Shown piece after piece: positions 35,765 through 47,239 of a stretch of 64,000 bases of DNA. This DNA comes from Stutzerimonas urumqiensis (GTDB lineage Bacteria; Pseudomonadota; Gammaproteobacteria; Pseudomonadales; Pseudomonadaceae): the NCBI RefSeq assembly GCF_003640395.1, contig NZ_RBZQ01000008.1, forward strand, positions 172,031 to 236,030, given 5' to 3'. Position numbers and translations under genes: made by a program. Within the stretch, counting starts at the first letter, position 1. Each line of letters starts with the position of its first letter. The notes beneath the pieces are model-generated. The model was given only the letters and a program-made list of their open reading frames with translations. It was not told the origin of the DNA and made no database searches.

Positions 35765-36862
35765 TCAGGCCGCCGGCTGTTGCTGGGTGATGCAATGGAT
35801 GTTGCCGCCGCCCAGCAGGATTTCCCGTCCGGGCACCATCACCACCTGGTGATCCGGGAACACCTCGCCGAGGATGCGCTCGGCCTCGGCGTCCAGCGGG
35901 TCGCCGAACGAGGGGGCGATGATGCCGCCATTGACGATCAGGAAGTTGACGTAGCTGCCGGCCAGGCGGATCGAGGGATCGCGAGGCTGGCTGCCGACCA
36001 GCGGCGCCACGCCGGCGCACTCTTCGGCCGTCGCGTGCAGCGGACCGGGAATCGGCATCTTGTGCACCTTGAGCGCGCGGCCCCGCGCGTCGCGCGCCTG
36101 CTCCAGCACCGCCATCGCCGCCTGGCAGCGTGCGTGGTTGGGATCGGCCGGGTCGTCCGTCCAGGCCAGCAGCACCTCGCCGGGGCGCACGTAGCAGCAG
36201 AAGTTGTCGACGTGGCCATCGGTTTCGTCGTTGAACAGCCCCTGTGGCAGCCAGATGACGGTATCGATCGCCAAATGCTCGCGCAGCCTGTCTTCGATCG
36301 CCTCGCGCGACAGGTGCGGGTTGCGGTTGCGGTTGAGCAGGCATTCCTCGGTGGTGATCAGCGTGCCTTCGCCATCGACATGGATCGAGCCGCCTTCGAG
36401 TACGAAGCCATCGGTGCGGTAGCGCTCGCAGCGTTCGATTTCGAGGATCTTCTGGGCGACCTCGTCGTCGCGGCGCCAGTCGGCATAGAGCCCGCCTTCC
36501 AGGCCGCCCCAGGCATTGAACGTCCAGTCCACGCCTCGCAGGCCGCCCTGGCCGTCGATGACGAAGGTCGGGCCGGTGTCGCGCACCCAGGCGTCGTCGG
36601 TGCTCATCTCGACCACGCGGATGCGCGGATCGTCGAGCGCGGCGCGGGCCGCGTGGAACTGGTCGGCCGTCGCGCAGACGGTGACCGGCTCGAAGCGCGC
36701 GATCGCCTTGGCCACGGCCGCGAACGCCGCTTGCGCCGGGGCGCCGTTGCCGCGCCAGTTGTCCGGGCGTTGCGGCCAGACCATCCAGGTCTGGCTGTGC
36801 GGCGCCCATTCGGCGGGCATGAAGAAACCGTCGGCGCGTGGAGTGGAAGTGAGCGTGGTCAT
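35765..36862 (-). CDS. aguA: Agmatine deiminase AguA
   Basis: 365 residues of the guanidino-group modifying superfamily. It hydrolyses agmatine to N-carbamoylputrescine and ammonia. The catalytic cysteine is C357 in [11 protein letters not shown]; the histidine lies in [10 protein letters not shown] and acidic residues in [14 protein letters not shown]. The N-terminus [19 protein letters not shown] is typical of AguA. The partner aguB is not in the window. It is on the same strand as spuI, separated by 349 bases that include a REP element, and is functionally linked to the Spu genes through putrescine. Confidence 0.95.
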   Translation of the reverse strand: MTTLTSTPRADGFFMPAEWAPHSQTWMVWPQRPDNWRGNGAPAQAAFAAVAKAIARFEPVTVCATADQFHAARAALDDPRIRVVEMSTDDAWVRDTGPTFVIDGQGGLRGVDWTFNAWGGLEGGLYADWRRDDEVAQKILEIERCERYRTDGFVLEGGSIHVDGEGTLITTEECLLNRNRNPHLSREAIEDRLREHLAIDTVIWLPQGLFNDETDGHVDNFCCYVRPGEVLLAWTDDPADPNHARCQAAMAVLEQARDARGRALKVHKMPIPGPLHATAEECAGVAPLVGSQPRDPSIRLAGSYVNFLIVNGGIIAPSFGDPLDAEAERILGEVFPDHQVVMVPGREILLGGGNIHCITQQQPAA

Positions 36863-36917
36863 GGTCGATTTCCGGGTCTGGCGATGAGCGTGCCCATCGC
36901 TGGGGCTTGAGGATCGT

Positions 36918-37022
36918 GGCCGCGGCTACCGAAACGGATCGTTGGCCGCAGGGCGTGGCGCGGCGGTGTGAGCGTAGCCGGCGCACAGGACGTAGGCCGA
37001 AATGGTAGGGCCGCGGCTACCG
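36918..37022. repeat. Direct repeat GGCCGCGGCTACCG, two copies
   Basis: The same 14 bases occur at 36918-36931 and 37009-37022, each followed within three or four bases by CGG. The 91-base period and extragenic place suggest part of a repeat family or a paired protein-binding site upstream of aguA. Confidence 0.5.
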
Positions 37023-37101
37023 GTGCGGAAGGGGTGCGACGGCTGTAGCGGGTGTGGTTGCGCATGGCGTTGGCTGCGCACCCGAGCCATCGGCATGGCC
37101 T

Positions 37102-37126
37102 GATCGCCAGCAAGCTGGCTCCTACA
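37102..37126 (-). repeat. REP element between spuI and aguA
   Basis: Read on the minus strand this is TGTAGGAGCCAGCTTGCTGG followed by CGATC, the same core as the copies at 997-1021 and 47240-47264. It lies about 85 bases downstream of the spuI stop. Confidence 0.8.
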
Positions 37127-37211
37127 CGAGCAGCCCTCGAACACGCCGAGCCTGGCGCGTCCGGCACGCGCCAACCATCTGAAAACACAGCGGTCCGCAC
37201 ATCCGCTGCCG

Positions 37212-38588
37212 TCAGACCGTATGCAGGTACCAGTTGTATTCGAGGTCCGAGATCGAGTGCTCGAATTCCTCCAGTTCGCTCTCCTTGCAGGCGACGAAGA
37301 TGTCGGTGTAGGTGGCGTCGATGTAGCGGGCCATGACTTCGCTGTCGTCGAGCAGGCGCAGCGCGTCGCGCAGGTTGGTGGGCAGGCTCGGTTCGACCTT
37401 CTCGTAGGAGTTGCCCTCGACCGGGTCGTCCGGCTCGATGGCATTGGTCAGGCCGTGATGGACACCGGACAGCACCGCGGCGAGCAGCAGGTAGGGATTG
37501 GCGTCGGCGCCGGCGACGCGGTGCTCGATGCGCACCGCATCGGGGCTTTCGGTCGGCACGCGCAGCGCTACGGTGCGGTTGTCCAGGCCCCAGCACGGCG
37601 CGTTCGGCACGTAGAACTGCGCGCCGAAGCGGCGATAGGAATTCACGTTCGGGCAGAGGAAGGCCATCGAGGCGGCCATCGTCTCCTGGATGCCACCGAT
37701 GGCATGGCGCAGCGGCGGGTGCTCGACGGGGTTGTCCGTGGCGAAGATGTTGTTGCCGTTCTTGTCGAGAATGGAGATGTGCACGTGCAGCCCGTTGCCG
37801 GCCTGGCCCGGATAGGGCTTGGCCATGAAGGTGGTGTCCATCTCGTGGTCGTAGGCGATGTTCTTGATCAGGCGCTTGAGCAGCACGGCGTAGTCGCACG
37901 CCTTGATCGGGTCGGCGACGTGGTGGAGGTTGACCTCGAACTGCGCCGGCGCGCTTTCCTTGACGATGGCGTCGGCCGGAATGCCCTGCTCCTTGGCGCC
38001 TTCGAGGATGTCCTGCAGGCAGTCGACGTACTCGTCGAGGTCGTCGATCAGGTAGACCTGGGTCGACTGCGGCCGCTTGCCGGAGATCGGCGAGCGCGGC
38101 GGCTGCGGGCGGCCGTTCACGTTCTCCTGGTCGATCAGGTAAAACTCCAGTTCGAAGGCCGCGCACACGGTCAGCTCCAGCTCGTCGAACTTGGCCACCA
38201 CGCGGCGCAGCACTTCGCGCGGGTCGGCGAAGAACGGCGAGCCATCGCGCTCGTGCATGGTCATCAGCAGCTGCGCGGTCGGGCGCTTCTGCCAGGGTTC
38301 CTTCGACAGCGTGTTGGGGATCGGGAAGCAGGTGCGGTCGGAGTCGCCGATGTCCATGCCCAGGCCGGTGCTTTCGACGGTGATGCCCTTGATGTCCAGG
38401 GCGAACAGCGAGGCGGGCAGGTTGATGCCCTTTTCGTAGACGCGGTGCAGGCTGGCACGCTCGATGCGCTTGCCGCGCACCACGCCGTTCATGTCGGCGA
38501 TCAGCAGGTCGACGTAGAGGACCTCCGGGTGTTCCTTGAGAAACGCGTTCGCTTCGTTGAGCTGAACGGCACGCGGCGGGGACGACAT
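37212..38588 (-). CDS. spuI: Glutamine-synthetase-like gamma-glutamylpolyamine synthetase SpuI
   Basis: 458 residues of the glutamine synthetase fold. It should ligate glutamate to putrescine or another polyamine with ATP, the first step of the gamma-glutamylation route of polyamine breakdown. GS landmarks visible are FELEFYLID, NGLHVHISILDKNG, WGLDNRTVALRVP and RIEHRVAGADANPY. It is divergent from spuA-spuH; ATTGTTAAAAATTTCAAT at 38601-38618, 13 bases before its start, is a candidate operator. The symbol follows the Pseudomonas aeruginosa Spu locus order (spuI, spuA, spuB, spuC...). Confidence 0.9.
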   Translation of the reverse strand: MSSPPRAVQLNEANAFLKEHPEVLYVDLLIADMNGVVRGKRIERASLHRVYEKGINLPASLFALDIKGITVESTGLGMDIGDSDRTCFPIPNTLSKEPWQKRPTAQLLMTMHERDGSPFFADPREVLRRVVAKFDELELTVCAAFELEFYLIDQENVNGRPQPPRSPISGKRPQSTQVYLIDDLDEYVDCLQDILEGAKEQGIPADAIVKESAPAQFEVNLHHVADPIKACDYAVLLKRLIKNIAYDHEMDTTFMAKPYPGQAGNGLHVHISILDKNGNNIFATDNPVEHPPLRHAIGGIQETMAASMAFLCPNVNSYRRFGAQFYVPNAPCWGLDNRTVALRVPTESPDAVRIEHRVAGADANPYLLLAAVLSGVHHGLTNAIEPDDPVEGNSYEKVEPSLPTNLRDALRLLDDSEVMARYIDATYTDIFVACKESELEEFEHSISDLEYNWYLHTV

Positions 38589-38600
38589 GGTGACACCTTA

Positions 38601-38618
38601 ATTGTTAAAAATTTCAAT
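38601..38618. promoter_or_regulatory. Candidate operator of spuI
   Basis: ATTGTTAAAAATTTCAAT is an AT-rich imperfect dyad (ATTGTTA against TTTCAAT) directly before the spuI ribosome-binding site, in otherwise GC-rich DNA. It resembles the element before spuA at 38775-38796. A polyamine repressor of the PuuR/PauR kind is a likely ligand, by inference. Confidence 0.45.
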
Positions 38619-38781
38619 CAGTCGGGTAGGCCTCCCGGAGTCAAGCGAAAAGCCAGGAGCCTGTCAATAGGCCTCGGGAGCGCCCAATTGTGGCGCGGCA
38701 AGGCCTTTTTCGGGGCGTGGCGGGTGCGTTTCGGGCGAGCCTGACGGGGCCGGCGTTCAACAAAAGGGGCAGCTATTGTGT

Positions 38782-38794
38782 AAAAAAATGAACA
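38782..38794 (+). promoter_or_regulatory. PuuR-like operator upstream of spuA
   Basis: AAAAAAATGAACA shares its ATGAACA end and A-rich start with the reported E. coli PuuR recognition sequence AAAATATAATGAACA. It sits between a weak -35-like TTGTGT (38776-38781) and a -10-like TACTCT (38799-38804), where a bound repressor would block transcription of spuA onward. Confidence 0.5.
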
Positions 38795-38840
38795 AGGCTA
38801 CTCTCCAGCCAACCCTCTCGACAGAAAGATGGTGCTCCAA

Positions 38841-39587
38841 ATGCCTCGCTTGCCGCTCATAGGCGTCACCGCCTGTACCAAGCAGATCGGCCATCACGCC
38901 TTCCACATCGCAGGCGACAAGTACCTGCGCGCCGCGGCCATCGCCGGCACCCCTCTGATCATTCCCGCGCTCGGCGAGCTGTTCGACCAGACCACGCTGC
39001 TCGACAGTCTAGATGGTCTGCTGCTGACCGGCTCGCCCTCGAACGTCGAGCCGCACCACTACCAGGGGCCGGCCAGCGAAGCGGGTACGCCGCACGATCC
39101 GATGCGCGATCGCACCACGCTGCCGCTGATTCGCGCGGCCGTCGCGGCGGGCGTGCCGCTGTTCGGCATCTGCCGCGGCTACCAGGAAATGAACGTCGCC
39201 TACGGCGGCAGCCTGTACCAGAAGGTGCATGAGGTCGGCCGCTACGAGGATCACCGCGAATCGCCTGAGGATCCGGTCGAGGTGCAGTACGGCGTACGCC
39301 ATCCGCTGCACGTGCAGCCTGGCGGATTGCTCGAGCGCTGCGGCCTGCCCGCGCGGATCGAGGTGAACTCCGTGCACGGTCAGGGTGTCGAGCGTCTGGG
39401 CGCCGGGCTGCGCATCGAGGCGCTGGCGCCGGATGGCCTGATCGAGGCGTTCTCCGTCGAGGACGCCCGCACCTTCGCCCTTGGCGTGCAATGGCATCCG
39501 GAATGGCAGGTTCATCGCCATCCGCATTATCTGGCGCTGTTCGAAGCTTTCGCCCAGGCCTGCCGGGAGCGGGCCGGGCAACGTTGA
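38841..39587 (+). CDS. spuA: Gamma-glutamyl-GABA hydrolase-type class I amidotransferase SpuA
   Basis: 248 residues of the PuuD-type class I glutamine amidotransferase family. It releases glutamate from gamma-glutamyl intermediates such as gamma-glutamyl-GABA. The catalytic cysteine is C111 in GICRGYQE, with H219 and E221 in QWHPEW completing the triad. The frame is open from an ATG at 38829 too; the start at 38841 (MPRLPLIGVTACTK) gives the family N-terminus, and neither has a strong ribosome-binding site. It is first in the plus-strand Spu run, 43 bases before spuB. Confidence 0.9.
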   Translation: MPRLPLIGVTACTKQIGHHAFHIAGDKYLRAAAIAGTPLIIPALGELFDQTTLLDSLDGLLLTGSPSNVEPHHYQGPASEAGTPHDPMRDRTTLPLIRAAVAAGVPLFGICRGYQEMNVAYGGSLYQKVHEVGRYEDHRESPEDPVEVQYGVRHPLHVQPGGLLERCGLPARIEVNSVHGQGVERLGAGLRIEALAPDGLIEAFSVEDARTFALGVQWHPEWQVHRHPHYLALFEAFAQACRERAGQR

Positions 39588-39630
39588 CCGTGCGAGGGAT
39601 CGGCGGTCGTTCCAGCAACCCGAGGTCTCC

Positions 39631-40989
39631 ATGACTAGCAAGCTCGACCAGCTCACCGGCTGGCTGAAAGAACGCAAGATCACCGAAGTCGAATGCCTGA
39701 TCAGCGACCTGACCGGCATCGCGCGGGGCAAGATTTCCCCGACCAACAAGTTCCTCGACGAAAAGGGCATGCGCCTGCCCGAAAGCGTGCTGTTGCAGAC
39801 CGTCACCGGCGACTACGTCGAGGACGACATCTATTACGAACTGCTCGATCCGGCGGACATCGACATGTTCTGCCGGCCCGATCCGGCGGCGGTGTTCCTG
39901 GTGCCCTGGGCCATCGAGCCGACCGCGCTGGTCATCCACGACACTTACGACAAGATGGGCATTCCCATCGCGCTGTCGCCGCGCAACATCCTCAAGACCG
40001 TCCTGAAGCTCTACGCCGACCGGGGCTGGCAGCCGATCGTCGCGCCGGAGATGGAGTTCTACCTCACCAAGCGCTGCGAGGACCCGGACCTGCCGTTCCA
40101 GCCGCCGGTGGGTCGCTCGGGCCGCCAGGAAACGGGCCGGCAATCCTTCTCGATCGACGCGGCCAACGAGTTCGACCCGCTGTTCGAGGACATGTACGAC
40201 TGGTGCGAGGCGCAGGGGCTGGATCTGGATACCCTGATCCACGAGGAAGGCACCGCGCAGATGGAAATCAACTTCCGTCACGGCGAGGCGCTGCACCTGG
40301 CCGACCAGATCCTGGTGTTCAAGCGGACCATGCGCGAGGCCGCGCTCAAGCACAACGTGGCGGCCACCTTCATGGCCAAGCCGATGACCGGCGAGCCGGG
40401 CAGCGCGATGCACCTGCACCAGAGCGTGGTGGACCTGGAGACCGGCCGCAACGTGTTCTCCAACGCCGAAGGTTCGATGAGCGAGCTGTTCCTGCACCAC
40501 GTCGGCGGCCTGCAGAAGTTCATCCCCGAGCTGCTGCCGATGTTCGCGCCCAACGTGAATTCGTTCCGCCGCTTCCTGCCCGATACCTCGGCGCCGGTGA
40601 ACGTCGAGTGGGGCGAGGAGAACCGCACCGTCGGGCTGCGCGTGCCGGATTCCGATCCGCACAACCGCCGCGTCGAGAACCGCCTGGCCGGCGCCGACGC
40701 CAATCCCTATCTCGCCATCGCCGCGAGCCTGCTGTGCGGCTACATCGGCATGGTCGAGCAGATTCCGCCGAGCCAGCCGGTCAAGGGGCGCGGCTATGAA
40801 CGCCGCAACCTGCGCCTGCCGTTGAACCTCGAGGCGGCGCTGGAACGCATGGAAAGCTGTACGGCGCTGGAGCGCTACCTGAGCCCGAAATTCATCCGCG
40901 GCTACGTGGCGGTCAAGCGCGCCGAGCACGAGAACTTCAAGCGAGTGATCAGCTCGTGGGAGCGTGAGTTCCTGATGCTGTCGGTGTAA
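39631..40989 (+). CDS. spuB: Glutamine-synthetase-like gamma-glutamylpolyamine synthetase SpuB
   Basis: 452 residues, a second glutamine synthetase homologue with MEFYLTKRCED, GSAMHLHQSVVD, WGEENRTVGLRVP and RVENRLAGADANPY. It differs enough from SpuI to suggest another polyamine or diamine as preferred acceptor, as described for the several PauA-type enzymes of Pseudomonas. The ATG at 39631 gives the family N-terminus MTSKLDQLTGWL; the frame is open upstream into spuA. It is followed by a 69-base gap carrying a hairpin repeat, then spuC. Confidence 0.9.
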   Translation: MTSKLDQLTGWLKERKITEVECLISDLTGIARGKISPTNKFLDEKGMRLPESVLLQTVTGDYVEDDIYYELLDPADIDMFCRPDPAAVFLVPWAIEPTALVIHDTYDKMGIPIALSPRNILKTVLKLYADRGWQPIVAPEMEFYLTKRCEDPDLPFQPPVGRSGRQETGRQSFSIDAANEFDPLFEDMYDWCEAQGLDLDTLIHEEGTAQMEINFRHGEALHLADQILVFKRTMREAALKHNVAATFMAKPMTGEPGSAMHLHQSVVDLETGRNVFSNAEGSMSELFLHHVGGLQKFIPELLPMFAPNVNSFRRFLPDTSAPVNVEWGEENRTVGLRVPDSDPHNRRVENRLAGADANPYLAIAASLLCGYIGMVEQIPPSQPVKGRGYERRNLRLPLNLEAALERMESCTALERYLSPKFIRGYVAVKRAEHENFKRVISSWEREFLMLSV

Positions 40990-41000
40990 CGCAGTCGTAG

Positions 41001-41026
41001 GGTGGATGACGCGCCGCTCATCCACC
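41001..41026. repeat. GTAGGGTGGATGA-type hairpin repeat between spuB and spuC
   Basis: GGTGGATGA pairs perfectly with TCATCCACC around an 8-base loop, 12 bases after the spuB stop and ending 33 bases before spuC. Preceded by CGTA, it looks like the GTAGGGTGGAT... inverted repeats scattered in stutzeri-group and other gammaproteobacterial genomes; that identification is from memory. Confidence 0.6.
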
Positions 41027-41058
41027 GATCACTCACATACAGGCAATAGAGGTGACTG

Positions 41059-42414
41059 ATGAGCGATTCGCAAACCCAGCACTGGCAGGCCCTGGGCCGC
41101 GACCACCTGCTGCCCCCGTTCACCGACTACAAGGCGCTGAACGCCAAGGGCACGCGGATCATCGAGCGTGCCTCGGGTGTGTACCTGTGGGACAGCGACG
41201 GCAACCAGATCCTCGATGCGATGGCCGGCCTGTGGTGCGTCAACGTCGGCTATGGCCGCGAGGAGCTGGTCGAGGCCGCCGCCAGGCAGATGCGCGAGCT
41301 GCCGTACTACAACCTCTTCTTCCAGACCGCCCACCCGCCGGCGCTGGCACTCGCGCAGGCGATCGCCGAGATCGCGCCGGAAGGAATGAACCATGTCTTC
41401 TTCACCGGCTCCGGCTCCGAGGCCAACGACACCGTGCTGCGCATGGTGCGCCATTACTGGGCGATCAAGGGCCAGCCTGAGCGAAAAGTGATCATCGGGC
41501 GCTGGAACGGCTACCACGGCTCGACGGTCGCCGGCGCCAGCCTCGGCGGCATGAAGGCCATGCACGGGCAGGGCGATTGCCCGATTCCGGGCATCGAGCA
41601 CATCGACCAGCCGTACTGGTACGGCGAAGGTGGCGAGCTCGATCCGGACGAATTCGGCGTCAAGGTCGCCGACCAGCTCGAGCGCAAGATTCTGGAAGTG
41701 GGCGCCGACAAGGTCGCGGCCTTCATTGCCGAGCCCATCCAGGGCGCCGGTGGCGTGATCATCCCGCCGGACAGCTACTGGCCGCGCATCCGCCAGATCA
41801 TCGACCGCTACGGCATCCTGCTGATCGCCGACGAGGTGATCTGCGGATTCGGCCGTACCGGCCACTGGTTCGGCAGCGATTATTACGGCAACGCGCCGGA
41901 CCTGATGCCGATCGCCAAGGGCCTGACCTCCGGCTACCTGCCGATGGGTGGGGTGATCGTCCGCGACGAGGTGGTCGCGACGCTCAACGAGGGCGGCGAG
42001 TTCTACCACGGCTTCACCTACTCGGGGCACCCGGTGGCCGCGGCGGTGGCGCTCGAGAACCTGCGCATCCTCAAGGAGGAACGCATCATCGAGCGGGTGC
42101 GCGACAAGACGGCGCCTTATTTGCAAGCGCGTTGGCGTGAACTGGCCGATCACCCGCTGGTGGGCGAGGCGCGCGGCGTCGGCATGCTCGGCGCGCTGGA
42201 ACTGGTGAAGAACAAGAAGACCCGCGAGCGGTTCGCCGATCCGGGCGCGGCGATGACCTGCCGCGAGCATTGCTTCCGCAACGGGCTGGTCATGCGGGCC
42301 GTGGGCGAGAGCATGATCGTTTCGCCGCCGCTGGTGATCAGCGAGGCGGAGATCGACGAGTTGATCGACAAGGTGACCCGTTGCCTGGATGCCACGGCGA
42401 GGGACGTGAAGTGA
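41059..42414 (+). CDS. spuC: Polyamine:pyruvate transaminase SpuC
   Basis: 451 residues, a class III PLP-dependent aminotransferase. It moves an amino group from putrescine (also other diamines and spermidine in the family) to pyruvate, giving 4-aminobutanal and alanine. The PLP lysine is K287 in IAKGLTSGYLPMGG, and the cofactor aspartate is D258 in LIADEVICGFGRTG. GAGGTGA before the ATG is a good ribosome-binding site. It follows spuB and represents the transaminase route, parallel to gamma-glutamylation. A 223-base gap with a 14-base palindrome (42540-42553) separates it from spuD. Confidence 0.95.
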   Translation: MSDSQTQHWQALGRDHLLPPFTDYKALNAKGTRIIERASGVYLWDSDGNQILDAMAGLWCVNVGYGREELVEAAARQMRELPYYNLFFQTAHPPALALAQAIAEIAPEGMNHVFFTGSGSEANDTVLRMVRHYWAIKGQPERKVIIGRWNGYHGSTVAGASLGGMKAMHGQGDCPIPGIEHIDQPYWYGEGGELDPDEFGVKVADQLERKILEVGADKVAAFIAEPIQGAGGVIIPPDSYWPRIRQIIDRYGILLIADEVICGFGRTGHWFGSDYYGNAPDLMPIAKGLTSGYLPMGGVIVRDEVVATLNEGGEFYHGFTYSGHPVAAAVALENLRILKEERIIERVRDKTAPYLQARWRELADHPLVGEARGVGMLGALELVKNKKTRERFADPGAAMTCREHCFRNGLVMRAVGESMIVSPPLVISEAEIDELIDKVTRCLDATARDVK

Positions 42415-42514
42415 TTCGCCTCGGCGCGGCACTGGCCAACCGCCAGTTCTGTCCGCGCCGAAGGCTGTTAAAACGCGTGCGAAATTGCCAGACTGCGCGC
42501 GTGCGCCGGCCTGA

Positions 42515-43735
<1,221 letters not shown>

Positions 43736-43832
43736 TCGACGTGGCGCACAGCGCGTTCGAGCGCCGGCAGGCGAGGGTCCCGACCCTGCTGCGCAACGGG
43801 CTCGAACGGCGCCTGGCGCCCCGTTGCCCCTG

Positions 43833-43862
43833 GCGATCGGTCGGCAGGTTCCGGCCGATCGC
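43833..43862 (+). other. Stem-loop between spuD and spuE
   Basis: GCGATCGG pairs with CCGATCGC around a 14-base loop in the 225-base gap. Without a T-tract it is better seen as an mRNA stabiliser or attenuator that would let spuD message exceed that of the genes downstream. Confidence 0.4.
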
Positions 43863-43885
43863 GACAAACCCCACTCCAGCGTTGA

Positions 43886-45049
<1,164 letters not shown>

Positions 45050-45148
45050 ACACGGCTCCTCCCGGCCGGCGCGTGCGTCCGGCCGGGTGGACCCGACCCA
45101 CACCCTGCCGCGGCCGGGTCCAACGTTTCTACATTCGGGAGTTCGCGC

Positions 45149-46303
45149 ATGGCCGTTGCCTCCAGCGCCTTCAAGAAGGCCCTGACCGGCGAGAGTCAAA
45201 CCAAGCAGGTCCTGCTCAAGATCGACCGCATCACCAAGAAGTTCGACGAGACGGTGGCGGTCGATGACGTCTCGCTGAGCATTCACCAGGGCGAAATCTT
45301 CGCGCTGCTCGGTGGTTCGGGTTCGGGCAAGTCCACACTGCTGCGGATGCTGGCCGGCTTCGAACGGCCCACCGACGGCCGCATCTACCTCGACGGCCAG
45401 GACATCACCGATCTGCCGCCCTACGAGCGGCCGATCAACATGATGTTCCAGTCCTATGCGCTGTTCCCGCATATGACGGTCGAGCAGAACATCGCCTTCG
45501 GTCTCAAGCAGGACGGCCTGCCCAAGGACGAAGTGAAGGCGCGTGTCGACGAGATGCTCAAGCTGGTGCAGATGGCGCAGTACGCCAAGCGCAAGCCGCA
45601 TCAGCTTTCCGGCGGCCAGCGCCAGCGTGTCGCACTGGCCCGCTCGCTGGCCAAGCGGCCCAAGCTCCTGCTGCTCGACGAGCCGATGGGCGCGCTGGAC
45701 AAGAAGCTGCGCTCGCAGATGCAGCTCGAACTGGTGCAGATCATCGAACGCGTCGGGGTGACCTGCGTGATGGTGACCCATGACCAGGAAGAGGCCATGA
45801 CCATGTCCGAGCGCCTGGCGATCATGCACCAGGGCTGGATCGCCCAGGTCGGCAGCCCGATGGACATCTACGAAACCCCGGCGAGCCGGCTGGTCTGCGA
45901 GTTCATCGGCAACGTCAACCTGTTCGACGGCGAGCTGGTCGAGGACGTGGAAGACCACGCAGTGATCGACTGTCCGCAGCTCGAGCGGCCGATCTACATC
46001 GGCCACGGCATCAGCAGCCGTGCCGAAGACAAGCGCGTCACCTTCGCCTTGCGCCCGGAAAAGCTGCTCATGAGCACCACCGCGCCGAACGTGGAAATGG
46101 CCGACTACAACTGGACCACCGGCATCGTCCATGACATCGCCTACCTCGGCGGGCATTCGGTGTACTACGTACAGCTCGAATCCGGAATGCTGGTGCAGGC
46201 CTTCGCCGCCAACTCCGAGCGGCACATGAAGTGGCGCCCGACCTGGGACGAGAAGGTCTACCTGCACTGGCTGAACGACAGCGGCGTGGTGCTGCAGGCA
46301 TGA
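45149..46303 (+). CDS. spuF: Polyamine ABC transporter ATPase SpuF
   Basis: 384 residues, PotA/PotG type. Walker A GGSGSGKS is at about 55-62; the signature is HQLSGGQRQRVALARSL, Walker B LLLLDEPMGALD, and the switch histidine lies in MVTHDQEEAM. The C-terminal third (about 260-384) is the regulatory TOBE-like domain. It powers uptake of putrescine and spermidine. GGGAG lies before the ATG. Its stop overlaps the spuG start by four bases (ATGA). Confidence 0.95.
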   Translation: MAVASSAFKKALTGESQTKQVLLKIDRITKKFDETVAVDDVSLSIHQGEIFALLGGSGSGKSTLLRMLAGFERPTDGRIYLDGQDITDLPPYERPINMMFQSYALFPHMTVEQNIAFGLKQDGLPKDEVKARVDEMLKLVQMAQYAKRKPHQLSGGQRQRVALARSLAKRPKLLLLDEPMGALDKKLRSQMQLELVQIIERVGVTCVMVTHDQEEAMTMSERLAIMHQGWIAQVGSPMDIYETPASRLVCEFIGNVNLFDGELVEDVEDHAVIDCPQLERPIYIGHGISSRAEDKRVTFALRPEKLLMSTTAPNVEMADYNWTTGIVHDIAYLGGHSVYYVQLESGMLVQAFAANSERHMKWRPTWDEKVYLHWLNDSGVVLQA

Positions 46304-47196
46304 GCCGCCCGACGCTGAACTTCGGCCGCCGCCTGGTCATCGGCGTGCCCTTCGTCTGGCTGGTGCTGTTCTTCCTGCTGCCGTTCATCATCGTGCTGAA
46401 GATCAGCTTTTCCGAGGCGGCCGTGGCGATCCCGCCGTATACCGAGGTTTTCGGCTACGTCGAGCAGAAGCTGCAGATCGTCATCAACCTCGGCAACTAC
46501 ATTTTTCTCTCCGAAGACGAGCTGTATCTGGCCGCCTACCTGGGCTCGCTCAAGGTGGCCTTCGTCAGCACGCTGGCGTGCCTGCTGATCGGCTACCCGA
46601 TGGCCTACGCCATCGCCCGCGCGCGCAAGGACCTGCAGACGGTCCTGCTGCTGCTGATCATGATGCCGACCTGGACGGCGATCCTGATCCGCGTCTACGC
46701 CTGGATGGGCATCCTCAGCAGCAACGGCATTCTCAACGAGCTGCTGCTCGGCCTGGGCCTGATCGACGAGCCGCTGCGCATCCTCAATACCGAGCTCGCC
46801 GTCTACATCGGCGTGGTGTACTCGTACCTGCCGTTCATGGTGCTGCCGCTGTACGCCAACCTGGTCAAGCACGACGCGAGCCTGCTCGAGGCGGCCTCCG
46901 ACCTCGGCGCGCGGGATCTGACCAGCTTCTGGAAGATCACCGTGCCGCTGTCGAAGAACGGCATCATCGCCGGCTGCATGCTGGTGTTCATCCCCGTGGT
47001 GGGCGAGTTCGTCATCCCCGAGCTGCTCGGTGGCCCCGAGACGCTGATGATCGGCAAGGTGCTGTGGCAGGAATTCTTCAACAACCGCGACTGGCCGGTC
47101 GCCGCGTCGCTGGCGGTGCTGATGCTGGCGATCCTGCTGGTGCCGATCATCCTGTTCAACCGCAACCAGGCGAAAGAGCTGGAGGGCAAGCTATGA
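46300..47196 (+). CDS. spuG: Polyamine ABC transporter permease SpuG
   Basis: 298 residues, PotB/PotH type, with about six membrane segments and the permease EAA loop EAASDLGARDLTSFWKITVPL that docks on the ATPase. The ATG overlaps the spuF stop (ATGA); the frame is open upstream, but this coupled start gives the family N-terminus MSRPTLNFGRRLVIGVPF. The 145-base gap to spuH is unusual for paired permease genes and contains a REP element. Confidence 0.94.
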   Translation: MSRPTLNFGRRLVIGVPFVWLVLFFLLPFIIVLKISFSEAAVAIPPYTEVFGYVEQKLQIVINLGNYIFLSEDELYLAAYLGSLKVAFVSTLACLLIGYPMAYAIARARKDLQTVLLLLIMMPTWTAILIRVYAWMGILSSNGILNELLLGLGLIDEPLRILNTELAVYIGVVYSYLPFMVLPLYANLVKHDASLLEAASDLGARDLTSFWKITVPLSKNGIIAGCMLVFIPVVGEFVIPELLGGPETLMIGKVLWQEFFNNRDWPVAASLAVLMLAILLVPIILFNRNQAKELEGKL

Positions 47197-47239
47197 CCGG
47201 CACCGTGAAGCGCCAAGCGGCGTGCGGGCGCCTTGCTCC

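Larger units (their letters stand above)
36863..37211. other. 349-base gap between aguA and spuI
   Basis: I see no gene here. It holds a REP element (37102-37126) and a 14-base direct repeat, GGCCGCGGCTACCG, at 36918-36931 and 37009-37022, 91 bases apart. The aguA promoter should be in its left part, but no clear -35/-10 pair stands out. Confidence 0.5.
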
